DNA of 64,000 nucleotides from Proteles cristata cristata (GCA_017311185.1 JAESUZ010001755.1:1-64000), one strand, 5' to 3'. Positions 22,703-33,335 are shown, counted from the stretch's first letter. Numbers and translations: made by a program. The notes: a model not told the origin generated them from the letters alone.

Positions 22703-24548
22703 TTCATTTTTTTAACGAATAGTTTCTTGTCAAGTTGGTCTCCGTATAACACCCAGTGCTCATCCCCACAAGGGCACTCCTCCATGCCCATCTCCCCCAT
22801 CCCCCCACACACCCATCAGTCCTCAGTTTGTTCCCAGCATTCAAGAGTCTCTCATGGTTTGCCACTCTCTCTCTCCCCCACTATTTTCCCCGTTCTTCTC
22901 CCCCATGGTCCTCCATTAAGTTCCTCCTAATCCTCCTATACGTATAAACATATGATATTTGTCCTTCTCTGACTGACTTATTTCGTTCAACATAACACCC
23001 TCAAGGTTCATCCATGTGACACATGGCCAGATTTCAATCTTTCTCGTTGCCATGTAGTATTCCATCATATAGATAAACCACATCTTTATCCATTCGTCCG
23101 TTGATGGACACTTGGGCTCTTTCCATGTTTTAGCTATTGTGGAGAGTGCTGCTATGAACACTGCGGTACATGTGCTCCTATGCATCAGCGTTTCTGTATC
23201 CCTTGGGTAAACACCTAGCAGTGCTATTGCTGAGTCATAGGGGAGTTCTATTGTTAGTTTCCTGAGGAACCTCCACACTGTTTTCCAGCCGGGCTGCACC
23301 AGTTGACATTCCCACCAACAGTGTAGGAGGGGGTCCATTTCTCCACATCCTCGCCAGCATCTAGAGTCCTCTGATTTGCTCATTTTAGCCACTCTGGCTG
23401 GTGTGAGGTGGTATCTATGTGTGGTTTTGAGTTGATGAGGAGGGATGCTGAGCATCGTTTCATGTGTCTGTTGGCCATCTGGATGTCCTCTTTGGAGAAG
23501 TGTGTATTCATATCTTCTACCCATTTCTTCACTGACATGTTTGTTTTTTGGGTGTGGAGTTTGGTGAGTTCCTTATAGATTTTGGATATTAACTCTTTAT
23601 CTGATATGTCATTTGCAACTATCTTTTCCCATTCCATCGGTTGTCTATTAGTTTTATGGATTGTCTCCTTTGCCTTCCAGAAGCTTTTAATCTTGATGAG
23701 GTCCCAATCGTTTACTTTTGCTCTTGATTCCCTTGCTTTTGGGGATGTGTTAAGTAAGAAGTTGCTGCGGTAGAGGTCAAGGAGGTTGTTTCCTGCTTTC
23801 TCCTCTAGGGTTTTGATGGTTTCTTATCTCACGTTTAGGTCCTTTATCCATTTTGAATTTTTCTTTGTGTATGGTGTGAGAAAATGTACTAGTTTCATTC
23901 TTCTGCATGTTGCTGTCTAGTTCTCCCAACACCATCTGTTAAAGAGGCTGTCTTTTTTCCATTGGATATTCTTTCCTGCTTTGTCAAAGATTAGTTAGCT
24001 GTATACTTTTAGGCCCAATTCTGAGTTCTCAATTCTATTCCATTGGTCTATGTGTCTGTTTTTGTGCCAGTACCATACTGCCTTGATGATAACAGCTTTG
24101 GAGTAGAGGCTAAAGTCTGGTATGGTGATACCTCCCGTTTTGGTTTTCTTTTTCAATATTACTTTGGCTCTTTGCAGTCTTTTGTGGAGATACAAATTTT
24201 AGGATAGTTTGTTTTAGTTTTGAGAAGAATGCTGGCGCAATTTTGATTGGGATTGCATTGAATGTGTAGATTGCTTTGGGTAGTAATGACATTTTAACTG
24301 TATTTATTCTTCCAATCCATGAGCATGGAATGTTTTTCCATTTCTTTGTGTCTTCTTCAATTTCCTTTATAAGTTTTCTTTAGTTTTCATCGTACAGATC
24401 TCTTATATCCTTGGTTAGTTTTATTCGTAGGTACTTTATGGTTTTTTTGTGCAATTGTGAATGGGATCAATTTCTTGATTTCTCTTTCTGTTGCTTCATT
24501 TTTGGTGTATAAGAATACAACCGATTTCTGCACGTTGATTTTGTACCC
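22703..24548 (-). mobile_element. L1-F: 5'-truncated LINE-1
   Basis: Minus-strand L1 comprising the 3'UTR (22720-22920) and the ORF2 C-terminal half up to just beyond the palm (about 24548). The A-rich tail appears as T-rich sequence at 22690-22714. It is close to the L1-C and L1-P sequence, so relatively young. A 202-codon frame (22916-23524) and an overlapping 85-codon frame (23380-23637) encode most of the ORF2 C-terminal domain. I could not find its target duplication. Confidence 0.87.
22916..23637 (-). pseudogene. L1-F ORF2 C-terminal domain remnant
   Basis: Minus frames 23380-23637 and 22916-23524 give the segment from [12 protein letters not shown] through [23 protein letters not shown] residues (the cysteine-containing C-terminal motif) to the ORF2 end. 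The 202-codon block is among the longest surviving L1 frames in the window. A small deletion after about 23440 shifts the frame. Without endonuclease and palm it cannot retrotranspose. Confidence 0.85.
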
Positions 24549-25840
24549 AATTATGACCTTTTCAACTTGAAGTCCCTTTAATATTTGTTGTAAGGCTGGC
24601 TTATTCCTGATGAACTCCTTTAACTTTTTATTTGTGTGGGAGGCTTTTCATCTCTCCCTCTGTTATGATTGGTAATTTTACCAGATAGAGTATTCTCAGA
24701 TGCAAGGTTGAGAGTTCTTTTTCCAGTACTTTGAATATATCATGTCCCTCCTTTCTGACCTGCAAAGTTTCTGGTAAAAAATCTGATAGCCTATGGAGTT
24801 TCTCTTGTACCTAAATAGTTGCTTCTCTCTTTTTGATTTTAAAAATTCTCTCTTTATCTTTAATCTGTGCTATTTTAATTATTATGTATCTTATTGTGGA
24901 CCTTTTTGGATAACTTTTATTAAGTTTTGTTGTTGCTGTTCTTTCATTAGGCATATTCCTGTCTCCTCATTTCCTTAACTTTCTGTGTTTGTTTCTATGT
25001 GTTTAGTTTCTTTTTATGAAGTTTTGTTGTTCTTTCATTAGGCATATTCCTGTCTCCTCATTTTCTTAACTTTCTGTGTTTGTTTCTATGAATTAGGTAG
25101 AACAGGTAATTCTCATAAGCTAGAAGGAATAAATATGTATGCTTTTCCTCTGTGTAGGCTGTGTGTGCTTGATGATTTTCGTTGGCTTGCTGAAACTGTG
25201 GATGTCATGGAATGGGGATTCGAAGGCATTCCAATGGGGTAGCCTGAGCTGAGAGATGTGTATGGGCAGAAGTGGCCTTTGAGCTGTTTGCAAAGTTGGG
25301 GCCATGGCTGGACATCTGATGGTAACATGATTGCAAGCTGAAGAATCCTGTGGCTCTCCTGCAGAGAGTACCTTGAGTGGACAGCTGAAGCTGAAGTGGG
25401 TATAAGCGGGAGTACTAGGACCTTTTACACAGGGGTCACTCTGGCACCTGGCCGTAACTGAGGACTGCATGGGTCAGGGGGTTTCAAGGTGCTTTGCACC
25501 TGCGGCAGCCTAGTGTATTGGCAGGAGTTAAGAGGGAAACAGGTTAGGGTGATTCAGTGTGTGTTATACAGGGATGCCCTGATACAGCATTTAGAGCTGA
25601 TGTTGGGCACAGGATGGGAGTTCCTGGGATTCTTTGTATAAGGGTCGTTTTGGTGGATCAACTAATGCTGAGGAGGGCATGGGCCAGAGGCTCTTATGAC
25701 GTCCTATTTAAGGAGTGTCCTGGCAAGTAATTTGGACCGTAAGCATGTTAAGGCCGAGGTCTCCAAGTCCTTTGCACTGCAGCTGCCCTGGCAAGTGGAG
25801 CTGAAGTGGTGTGAGACTAGAGTGCTCTGCGTTGCTTTAT
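24549..25840 (-). mobile_element. L1-G: older LINE-1 ORF1/5'UTR piece
   Basis: On minus it holds a 5'UTR-like GC-richer region (about 25840-25100) and an ORF1 region to 24549 (the AAAGACTTT/AAGGCTGGCTT block near 24590 matches 57130 in L1-O). It is highly diverged. A tandem duplication of about 90 bp lies at 24922-25092. The frames at 25113-25470 are chance frames in the 5'UTR. Confidence 0.65.
24922..25092. repeat. Tandem duplication, about 90-97-bp unit, two copies
   Basis: The segment containing TTCTTTCATTAGGCATATTC occurs at 24939 and again at about 25030, with near-identical flanks ending GTGTTTGTTTCTATG. The copies differ by a 7-bp TTGTTGC-type insertion and a few bases. Confidence 0.9.
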
Positions 25841-27537
25841 GTCTGTGAGCATGGAATTCTTTTCCATTTTTTTCTATCCTCTTAAGTATCTTTCACAAGT
25901 ATTCTATAGTTTTCAGAGTACATATATATTAGGGCTTTTGGTGCAATTCTAAATGGTATTGATTGACTTTTTTCTGCTCCATTATTGATATATAAAAATG
26001 AAACATATTTCTGCACATCGATTTTATATGCTGCAACTTTGCTGAATTTATGTATTGACATTTTTTGTGGATTCTTTCAGGTCTTCTACAGAGAATATCA
26101 TCTGCAAAACAGAAAGTTTGGTTTCTCCCTTACCTATTTGTATGCTCTGTATTTCTTTTTGTTGTCTTATTGTTGAGCTTAAGACTCCCAGTACTATTAT
26201 AAGTAGAAATGGTGAGACTGGGCATCCTCATCTTGTTCCTGGTCATTGGGGAAAGGCTCAAATTTTCTTCATTGAGGGTAACACTATCTGTGGGTTTTTC
26301 ATATTATGACCTTTATGATGTTCAGGTATGGTCCATATATTCCCTACTATGTGGAGGGTTTTTTATCAAGAATGGATGCTGTATTTTGTCAAATTCTTTT
26401 TCTGCATCTATCTACAGGAACATATGGTTCTTATCTTTTCTTTCCTTTATGTGGTGTATCATGCTAATTGATTTGCAAATATTGAACCAGCCCTACAGCC
26501 CAGGAATAAGTCCCATTTGATGATGGTGAATAATTCTTTTAATGTATTCTTGGATTCAGTTTGGTAGTATCTTGTTGAGAATATTTGCATCCATGTTCAT
26601 CAGAGATACGATCTGTATTTCTCCTTTGTGGTGGGGTCTTTGATTTTGTAATCAAAGTAATGCTGGCTTCATAGAATGTGTTTGGAAATTTTCCTTCCAG
26701 TTCTATTTTTTGGACCAATTTGAAAAGACTAGGTATTAACTATTTGTTTAAGTGTCTGATGTCATACCCCTGGGAAGCCTTCTGGCCCAGGACTCTTGTT
26801 TGTGGCAGATTTTTGATTGCTGATTCCATTTCTTTGCTGTTTATGCCCTGTTCAAACTTTCAATTTCTTTGTGTCTCAGCCTTCATAATTTGTGAGTTTC
26901 TAAGGATTTTTCCATTTCTTCCAGATTGTCCGGTTTGTTGGCATATAATTTCTCATAGTATTCTATTATAATGGTTTCTGTTTCTGTGGTTTTGTTTAGA
27001 TCTCCCCTCTTCCATTCGTGATTTTACATATTTGTGTTCTTTTTCTTTTTCTTTCTTTTTTTTTTTTTGATAATCAGACTAGGGGGTTATCAATTTTGTT
27101 AATTCTTTCAAAGAACCAGATCTTTCTTAGTTTTGTTGATCTGTTCTACTGTTTTTTGTTTGTTTCCATATCATTTATTTATGCTTTAATCTTTATCATT
27201 TCCCTTCTTCTGCTGTGTTTACACTTTATTTGCTGTTCCTTTTCTAGCTCCTTTAGGTGTAAGGTTAGGTTGTGTATTTGAGACCTTTCTAGCTTCTTGA
27301 GATAGGCCTGAATTTCAATATATTTATCTCTTAGGACTGCCCTTGCTGCATCCCAAAGGGTTTGGAACTGTTGTAACTTGATCTTCATTTGCTTCCATGT
27401 ATTTTTTTAATTTATTATTTAGTTTCCTGGTTGACCCATTCATTCTTTTGTAAGATGTTCTGTAACTTCCAAGTATTTGAGGGATTTCCATTTTGTTTCA
27501 CTATTCCCTAGCTTCTGGCTTGCTTATTAATTTATTA

Positions 27538-27787
27538 ATTTTTTTACCAATAGTTTATTGTCAAGTTGGTTTCCATATAACACCCAGTGCTCCCCCTCCC
27601 CCCCCATCAGTCCTCAGTTTGTTCTCAGCATTCAAGAGTCTCTCATGGTTTGCCTCTCTCCCCCTCCCCCAATATTTCCCCCCTTCTTCTCCCCCATGGT
27701 CCTCTGTTAGTTCCTCCTAATCGTCCTATTCGTGCAAACATATGATATTTGTCCTTCTTTGCCTGACTTATTTCACTTAGCATAACA
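27538..27787 (-). mobile_element. Short 5'-truncated L1 (3'UTR only)
   Basis: About 240 bp of L1 3'UTR and the final ORF2 codons, with a tail appearing as TTTTTTT at 27538. It starts TAGTTTATTGTCAAGTTGGT at 27551. The C-rich block at 27592-27605 is the antisense of the G-rich 3'UTR tract. L1-H continues on both sides. Confidence 0.87.
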
Positions 27788-28379
27788 CTGTGATTGACTT
27801 CAAGCTTCATAGTGTTGTGATCCAAAAATATGCATGATATCATCTTAAATTTTTTGTATTATTTGAGGGCTTATTTGAGACTCAGTATATGACCTATTGT
27901 GAAGAATGTTCCACGTGTACTTGAGAAGAATGTTTATTCTGCTGCTTTAGGATGAAATGTTCTGAGTATATCTGTTAAGTCCATACAGTCCAATGTGTCA
28001 TTCAAAGTTCTTGTTTCCCTGTTGATTTACTGCTAAGATTATCTGTCCACTGCTTGTAAGTGGGGTGTTAAATCTGCTAGTATTATTATATTATTATCAA
28101 TGACTTTCTTATGTCTGTTATTAGTTGATTTATATATTTGTGTGCTTCAAGTTGGGTACATAAATATTTAAAATTGTTAGATCTTCTTGATGGATAGACA
28201 TAATTATGACATAATTGCCTTCTTCATCTCTCCATACAATATCTTTTAAAGTCTGGTTTGTCTACTATTAGTATGGCTACTCTGGCTTTCTTATGACCTC
28301 CATTAGCATGATAGACATTTTTTCAACCCTTCAGTTTCAATCTGTGGGTGTCTTTAGGTCTAAAATGAGTCTCTTTTGG

Positions 28380-28548
28380 GGAGCCTGGGTGGCTTAGTCG
28401 GTTAAGCGTCCGATTTTCACTTAGGTCATGATCGCGTGGTTCGTGGGTTTGGGCCCCGCGTCAGGCTCTGTGCCAACTGCCAGCTCAGAGCCTGGAGCCT
28501 GTTTCAGAGTCTGTGACTCCCTCTCTCTCTGACCATCCCCTGCTCACA

Positions 28549-28582
<34 letters not shown>

Positions 28583-28603
28583 GAAATAAATAAAACATTT
28601 TAA
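28380..28603 (+). mobile_element. Felid SINE
   Basis: Sense SINE starting GGAGCCTGGGTGGCTTAGTC with a (CT)n stretch at about 28552-28580 and an A-rich tail. The 18-bp perfect duplication AAAATGAGTCTCTTTTGG at 28362-28379 and 28604-28621 implies a recent insertion. Confidence 0.95.
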
Positions 28604-28947
28604 AAAATGAGTCTCTTTTGGCAGCATATAAATGGATCTTGTGGGGGTTTTTTTTTTGTCTGGTTTTTTATCCATCCTACTACTATATCTTTTTATTGGA
28701 GCATTTAGTCCATTTTCATTCAGGGTGATTATTAGAAGATATGAATTAGTGTCAATTTGTTGCCTGTAGTGTTGGTTTTTCTGGTGATGTTCTCTGGTCC
28801 TTTCTATTTTTGTTGTTGTTGTTGCTGCTGCTGCTCTTGTCTCTTTTTGTTTCGCTTTTTTTTTCTCCCCTCAAAGGGTTCCCCTTAAAAATTTCTTGCA
28901 AGGCTGGTGTCATGTTCATGAACTTCTTTAGTTTTTGTTTGGGAAAA

Positions 28948-29022
28948 TCATGGACTATGAGATCATGACCTGAGCTGAGATCAAGAATCAATTACTCAAT
29001 CAACTGAGCCACCCCGATGCTC
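28948..29022 (-). mobile_element. Partial SINE (head half only)
   Basis: About 75 bp of antisense SINE (GAGATCATGACCTGAGCTGA to GAGCCACCCCGATGCTCC) without CT region or tail. It abuts L1-H directly, which suggests deletion across the SINE and L1 boundary. Confidence 0.8.
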
Positions 29023-29313
29023 CTAGTGTGTTTTGTTTTACTTTTTCCTATTTGCATCTTCCTCTCTCTATATCTATAATTTACATTAAAACCAATAGTC
29101 TCACAATTATTCCTTGAAGACCAGCAGCCTAGCGTTTATCTGAGGGATGGAATGGGTTTAAACTTCCCTGAAAGCCCTAAACATAAAGAATCATTTTTAT
29201 TTGTCCTGTCTGTAAGTTTCCTTGAAACTCCCACTTTAGGGATTGCTTTTATTTGACCCAACTCAGGCCTTGCTTACTGAAAATGGCATTTCCTCAAGAG
29301 TATCAGAAACAAC
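29023..29313. other. Unassigned unique sequence
   Basis: About 290 bp with no repeat I recognise and no coding evidence. It is the target of the following L1 insertion. Confidence 0.5.
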
Positions 29314-29329
29314 CAGTGGCAATTCTTTA
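29314..29329. repeat. Target-site duplication, left copy (L1-J)
   Basis: CAGTGGCAATTCTTTA, identical to 29872-29887. On the L1 strand it reads TAAAGAATTG and follows ATT, close to the L1 endonuclease preference TT/AAAA. Confidence 0.95.
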
Positions 29330-29871
29330 TTTATTTATTTATTTATTTATTTATTTTTTACAAGTAGTTTATTGTCAAATTAGTTTCCACATAACACTCA
29401 GTGCTCATCCCCACAAGTGTTCTCCTCCATGCCCATCTCCCCCTCCCCCCCACATCCATCAGTCCTCAGTTTTTGTCAGCATTCAAGAGTCTCTCATGGT
29501 TTGCCTCTCTCCCTTTCTCCAAAGAGGACATCCAGATGGCCAACAGACACATGAAACGATGCTCAGCATCCCTCCCCATCAGGGAAATACAAATCAAAAC
29601 CACACTGAGATACCACCTCACCCCAGTCAGAGTGGCTAAAATGAGCAAATCAGAGAACTCTAGATGCTGGCGAGGATGTGGAGAAATGGGCACCCTCATA
29701 CACTGTTGGTGGGAATGTAAACTGGTACAGCCCCTCTGGAAAACAGTGTGGAGGTTCCTCAGGAAACTAACAATAGAACTCCCCTATGACCCAGCATAGC
29801 ATTGCTAGGAATTTACCCAAGGGATACAGAAATGTTGATGCATAGGAGCACATGTACCCCAATGTTCATAG
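29330..29871 (-). mobile_element. L1-J: short LINE-1 with 5' inversion (twin-primed)
   Basis: Left part 29330-29520 is L1 3'UTR on the minus strand with a TTTA-rich tail. Right part 29521-29871 is ORF2 C-terminal sequence on the plus strand (CCAAAGAGGACATCCAGATG onward). The junction falls in shared TTCTCC. The outer edge of the inverted part ends ATAGCAG, overlapping the CAG of the target duplication. This arrangement, with a shared 16-bp duplication, is the known product of twin priming. About 300 bp of L1 between the two parts is missing. Frame 29401-29799 spans the junction by chance. Confidence 0.93.
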
Positions 29872-29887
29872 CAGTGGCAATTCTTTA
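29872..29887. repeat. Target-site duplication, right copy (L1-J)
   Basis: Second copy of CAGTGGCAATTCTTTA. Confidence 0.95.
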
Positions 29888-30235
29888 ATAACACAGTAGC
29901 CTGTGGTGATGATAAGAGTTGAAGTCTCAAGGGGGTTTTATATTTAAAAAAACAACTTGAAATGAAAATTGAGTGTAATATATCCCTACAGGACTTAAAA
30001 AATCTCTGACTTAATCTTGTGAATCCAAAAAGCCATGAATATATGCAGAATTGTGTACATGCCAGGAAGGACTGAGAGGCCCCAGTCTTTTACCTATATT
30101 GACCCTAAGGTTCTGTGCAAGCAAAAAGTAAAAGCCAAGCATAAATGTAAACTGCCTACCAGAACACTGAACACATACCCAACAGACATAGCATTTCTCA
30201 GCATAAGGTGTGATAATGAACCAGAACACTTATAC
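29888..30235. other. Unassigned unique sequence
   Basis: AT-rich, no recognised repeat or exon. The 134-codon plus frame starting at 30035 runs into the SINE and has no family I recognise. It is probably chance. Confidence 0.5.
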
Positions 30236-30247
30236 ATATCATTGTGG

Positions 30248-30454
30248 CTGGGACACCTGGGTGGCTCAGTCAGTGAGCATCCAACTTCTGACTTCCGTTC
30301 AGGTCATAATCTCACAGATCATGAGTTTAAGTCCTGCATCAGGCTCTCTGCTGTCAGAACAGAGCCCACTTCAGATCTACTATCCCCAACCTATCTCTGT
30401 CCCTTCCCTGCTTACGCTTTCTCTCTCAAAAACAAATAAATCTTTAAAAAAAGA
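30248..30454 (+). mobile_element. Felid SINE, diverged
   Basis: Sense SINE starting GGGACACCTGGGTGGCTCAG. Perfect duplication ATATCATTGTGG at 30236-30247 and 30455-30466. Confidence 0.92.
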
Positions 30455-30466
30455 ATATCATTGTGG

Positions 30467-30861
30467 TTAATTGACAACTAAACTATCCAAATACATAATT
30501 CATTAGCCAGAAAAGACAAATAATACAGACCTTCCAGAATTCAGACAAGTCAGTAAACACATAAAACAGTAGTAGCAACAACAAAAATAACATCAAAAGA
30601 CAACAACAACAAAACTTTTGGGTTAGTGATCTGATTTTCAGAGCTGCCACACTATACTATTTGAAATCCTAGGTTTCAACAACAAAAAATATGAGATATG
30701 CAAAAATACAAAAAAGTTTGTCCTGTACAAAGGGGGAAAATAGTCAATAAAAATTGCCCAGAAGTTGGACCTACCAAAAAGGGTTTATATTAGATACAAA
30801 TACATTCAGAGGACTAAAGAAAATCATGTTTAGGGAATAAAAAGAAAGTCAACTCTTAGGG
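30467..30861. other. Unassigned AT-rich sequence
   Basis: Contains CAA-rich runs (about 30573-30612). No recognised repeat family or coding region. Confidence 0.5.
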
Positions 30862-30996
30862 TCCAAAATGGCTGCTTGGAAGATCCTGAACTCACCTTCT
30901 TCCATTAACACACCAAATCTACAGCTACGTATGGAAAAACTCCTTCTGAAAAAGACCTGAAAATTATCTGAATGGCTTCTTTATAACAAATGGTGA
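30862..30996 (+). mobile_element. L1-K, 5' end of an old sense LINE-1
   Basis: Starts near AAAATGGCTGCTTGGAAGAT and continues with CTCACCTTCTTCCATTAACA and AAAGACCTGAAAATTATCTG, the order of an old L1 5'UTR. The same 5'UTR continues at 37544 after the provirus (AAGAATTCCCCATCAAGATG). The retrovirus therefore inserted about 135 bp into this L1. Confidence 0.75.
30993..30996. repeat. Provirus target duplication, left copy (GTGA)
   Basis: Four bases next to the 3' LTR. The right copy at 37544-37547 is GTAA, one mismatch. Four-base duplications are usual for gammaretroviral integrase. Confidence 0.6.
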
Positions 30997-31283
30997 TGTT
31001 ACAGAATCTGGTCTGGATCACCCAGCAGAAGAACCAAGTGGCCATGAGAGACCTTGGAAGGCAGGAGGTTTATTTTACACATGTGGGCTCAGAGAAGATC
31101 ATCCTCCAGAGGTTTGAGCCCAAAGCATTAGCAGAGGGAACAATTTATAGCCTGTTACTTCCGCATTCCTCACTAATGCACTGGACAAGCAGGGTGGGAA
31201 GAACCCAGAAAGGGGGCTTTGATCAGGGACAGGTGTTTTCTTAATTGTCCTGTTGGCCATCTTACAACAGATTTTCTCTATCA
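30997..31283 (-). repeat. 3' LTR of class I endogenous retrovirus
   Basis: A 287-bp LTR reading TG..CA on minus (plus: TGTTACAGAA to TCTCTATCA). On minus it has a TATA box TATAAATT at 31142-31149 and an AATAAA polyadenylation signal at 31069-31074, so U3, R and U5 can be ordered. By eye it differs from the 5' LTR at about 30 positions (roughly 10 percent), so integration is old. It is short for a gamma-like LTR. Confidence 0.9.
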
Positions 31284-31294
31284 TTCCCCCCTTT
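31284..31294 (-). other. Polypurine tract of the provirus
   Basis: Reads AAAGGGGGGAA on minus immediately upstream of the 3' LTR. This is the expected site of plus-strand DNA priming and confirms the orientation. Confidence 0.88.
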
Positions 31295-31299
31295 GGTGC

Positions 31300-32060
31300 C
31301 TCTTTAAACACATCTAGTCTGTATTAGAGGGCATCATCTTTATTATGGACTGATTCTTTTCCTTAGTTTCCTTAACTTTGCTTGTGACTGTTCCTGACTG
31401 GTTTACAAAGTCTCCAAAGAAGATGCAGGTGCCCTTTCTCTCTGCAGAGAAGAGGTTCATGCCAGGGAACTTATTTGGCTCTGCAGGGACACTAGGGAGT
31501 CAGTCACTTGTTGGTCCCTCAGAAGAGCCTATGCCTCCTATGCCAGTCCCTATCCCTGTGGCTATTTCTGCCTCTATGAGTATGAGGAGCAACACTGCTC
31601 GTTTAACCTGAACCTTAAAGCTAAAGGTTAATCTAAGCACAATCTCTTTTTCTTGAGTGTGAGGCACATACATCAGTACAAACACTTCCCCAAAATGGCA
31701 TTAGCAAACTTACTGGCAAGCAACCCAACAGATCAAAGAGGTTGCACCATATTTAAGCCTTTAAACTCCTTAGACTCTTCGACTGAAGGTGCTCTGCTCT
31801 TACAAATGGGGCCCAGATCAGAGGCAATCAATACCAACAGAACATCCTGTTCATAAGAGGAAGGTGAGTGCAAACAGGAAACTCTCACTGTTTCCCCAGA
31901 TTTTTGGGATAACCTCTGCCAACCCGATGGCAAAGAATAAGGACAGTCTATATTATCACAATGGCAATTCCTCAAGCTTCTGCTGTGCGTAGACCAGCCA
32001 GCTTCCGGGATGTGGCTGGAGCAGGGCTGAAGATCCTAAGAATCTAGGACTCTCCAAAAG
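31300..32060 (-). pseudogene. env: Provirus env remnant (transmembrane subunit pieces)
   Basis: Minus frame 31500-31685 contains a basic pair followed by a long hydrophobic, glycine-rich stretch (about residues 29-55) that resembles the N-terminal fusion peptide of gamma-type Env TM. Downstream (about 31380-31500, minus) only short TM ectodomain-like pieces remain. The conserved heptad and disulfide-loop region is largely missing. The upstream 31690-32060 has stops and no recognisable surface subunit. At about 760 bp it is far shorter than a full env (near 2 kb), so most of SU and the membrane anchor are deleted. It is non-functional. Confidence 0.7.
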
Positions 32061-32940
32061 GTCACTTTGAGTGGGTTCATCAGACTTGGGTCAGTCTTCC
32101 AAGTTTTGGGGCTCCTCAAGATTGGTGCTCTTGACTCTGGAGTGGTGAACCCATGGAATGATATCGGGGACCTTGAGGGCAGTGGCGGTGGTCAGAATAA
32201 TGGTATGAGTCTCAGTCCCTTGTGGTTTGAGAGAGCCTTTCTTCCAATCTGTGACCCAGATGGAGTCCCCTGGTGTGAAAGGGTATACAGGAGATCCTAA
32301 AGAGATTGGGGCCCTCTTTATGGTATATCACTGTAACTTATTTAGGGTGGCCCTTAACGCTGGAAGTTGCTCTCTTATTCCCTTATCCCCTATTTGGTCT
32401 AGGTCTCCTGAGAGACTCCCTAGACATGGAGAGGGCCTCCCATATATTAGCTTAAAGTGGGAGAAACTTTGAGTTTTTGATGTGCAACGGACACACAGAA
32501 GGCCAGGGGCAATAGGTCTGGCCATGGCAGGTCTGCCTCCTGACAGAACTTGGCTAAGGTGCCCTTGAGGATGCGATTCATTCACTCTACTTTCCCTGAG
32601 CTTCGAGGCCAGTAAGCAGTGTGAAGCTTCCAAGTGATGTTGAGGGAGTTGGTTAAAGTTTGTCCACCACGAATGCAGGTCCATTATCATTGTGGAATGT
32701 GGCCAGCAAGCCAAACTGGGGGTAATCTCTTTTAGGAGGACTTTAGCTACCTCCTGGCTCCATTCTGTCCTGGTAGGGAAAGCTTTAATCCATCCAGAGT
32801 ATGTACAGACTATTACCAGGAGGCATCTAAATCCTTGACTTGGCTGGACATCTGTAAAGTCTATTTCTAGATCATCAAAGGGGGTAGCTCCTACCCTACT
32901 GGAGAAGGGTGCAACATGTAGCCTTTATTGGAAAACTGGC
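32061..32940 (-). pseudogene. pol: Provirus integrase remnant
   Basis: Minus-strand pieces encode a gammaretroviral-type integrase. The first catalytic Asp of the DDE core lies in D-F-T-D at 32850-32861, the second in D-N-G-P near 32675-32690, and the C-terminal domain ends with P-W-V-H-H-S-R-V-K at 32130-32156. The third acidic residue region (about 32580-32600) is interrupted by a frame change and stops. The zinc-binding N-terminal domain is not visible. Upstream, the sequence passes directly into an early RT segment (about 32940), so the rest of RT and all of RNase H are deleted. Confidence 0.85.
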
Positions 32941-33086
32941 AAGATCCCTGGCCGGTGCCTCCTCGAAGAGGGTAGATGAGTTTTTAAACCCCTGGCATGT
33001 CCAGGTCAGTTGCATCTGATGCCCTGGGTCTGGTTCAGTTCATTCAAAGGCAAACAAGGGTTGGCTCTGGGGGGCCAAACAGAGGT
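32941..33086 (-). pseudogene. pol: Provirus reverse transcriptase, piece downstream of L1
   Basis: On minus this continues the RT coding frame across the L1 target duplication (L-A-P-Q-S-Q-P-L-F-A-F-E, then a stop, then G-F-K-N-S-x-T-L-F). These are RT fingers and palm segments. It ends before the expected Y-V-D-D box, which is absent. Confidence 0.85.
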
Positions 33087-33100
33087 AGAAGGCATCTTTT
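33087..33100. repeat. Target-site duplication, left copy (L1 in pol)
   Basis: AGAAGGCATCTTTT. The right copy at 34019-34032 is AGAAGGTGTCTTTT (12 of 14 match). On minus the site reads TTTT/AAAAGA, the canonical L1 endonuclease context. Confidence 0.85.
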
Positions 33101-33109
33101 TTTTTTTTT

Positions 33110-33335
33110 GTGCTACTATTCACTTTTATTTCATGCAATAAATGAATTCTATAGGAATATGTTATAAGGGAAATTATTGTAGCACTTCGTCAATGACACT
33201 GGAGGGTTCTGCCTTATATCTTCTATCAAGGAGACCACTCTTACAGTGCAGTCTTAAAAAAAAAAAAAAACCTTCACAATCAGGAAATTCTACTTTCTTT
33301 TTTTTTCTAATGAAATCTATGCCTTTATTTTATGT
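33110..33335 (-). other. Putative 3'-transduced sequence
   Basis: Non-L1, non-ERV DNA enclosed by the L1 3' end and the terminal poly(A) inside one target duplication. On minus it ends with AATAAA about 15 bp before the A tail. It contains an internal T-rich run on minus (plus A run near 33256-33270). Alternative: the 3' end of an independently inserted processed transcript. It should match the flank of the source L1 elsewhere in the genome. Confidence 0.65.

Larger units (their letters stand above)
25841..28947 (-). mobile_element. L1-H: older LINE-1 ORF2 with ORF1 end
   Basis: On minus this runs from the ORF1 3' end (about 28940) through the endonuclease (28750-28200), linker (27500-27100) and RT (26900-25850). 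The RT palm is near 26100 and no long frame survives. It is interrupted by a short L1 at 27538-27787 and a SINE at 28380-28603. A (TTG)n(CTG)n run sits at about 28811-28837. Both ends are abrupt, which suggests a rearranged old element. Confidence 0.8.

Noticed and set aside
30035..30439. 134-codon plus-strand frame
   Set aside because: The second half is SINE sequence and the first half has no recognisable features.
31378..31992. Plus-strand frames in the provirus region as an antisense retroviral gene
   Set aside because: Short frames opposite decayed env with no conserved features. Antisense genes are not established for this retrovirus group.
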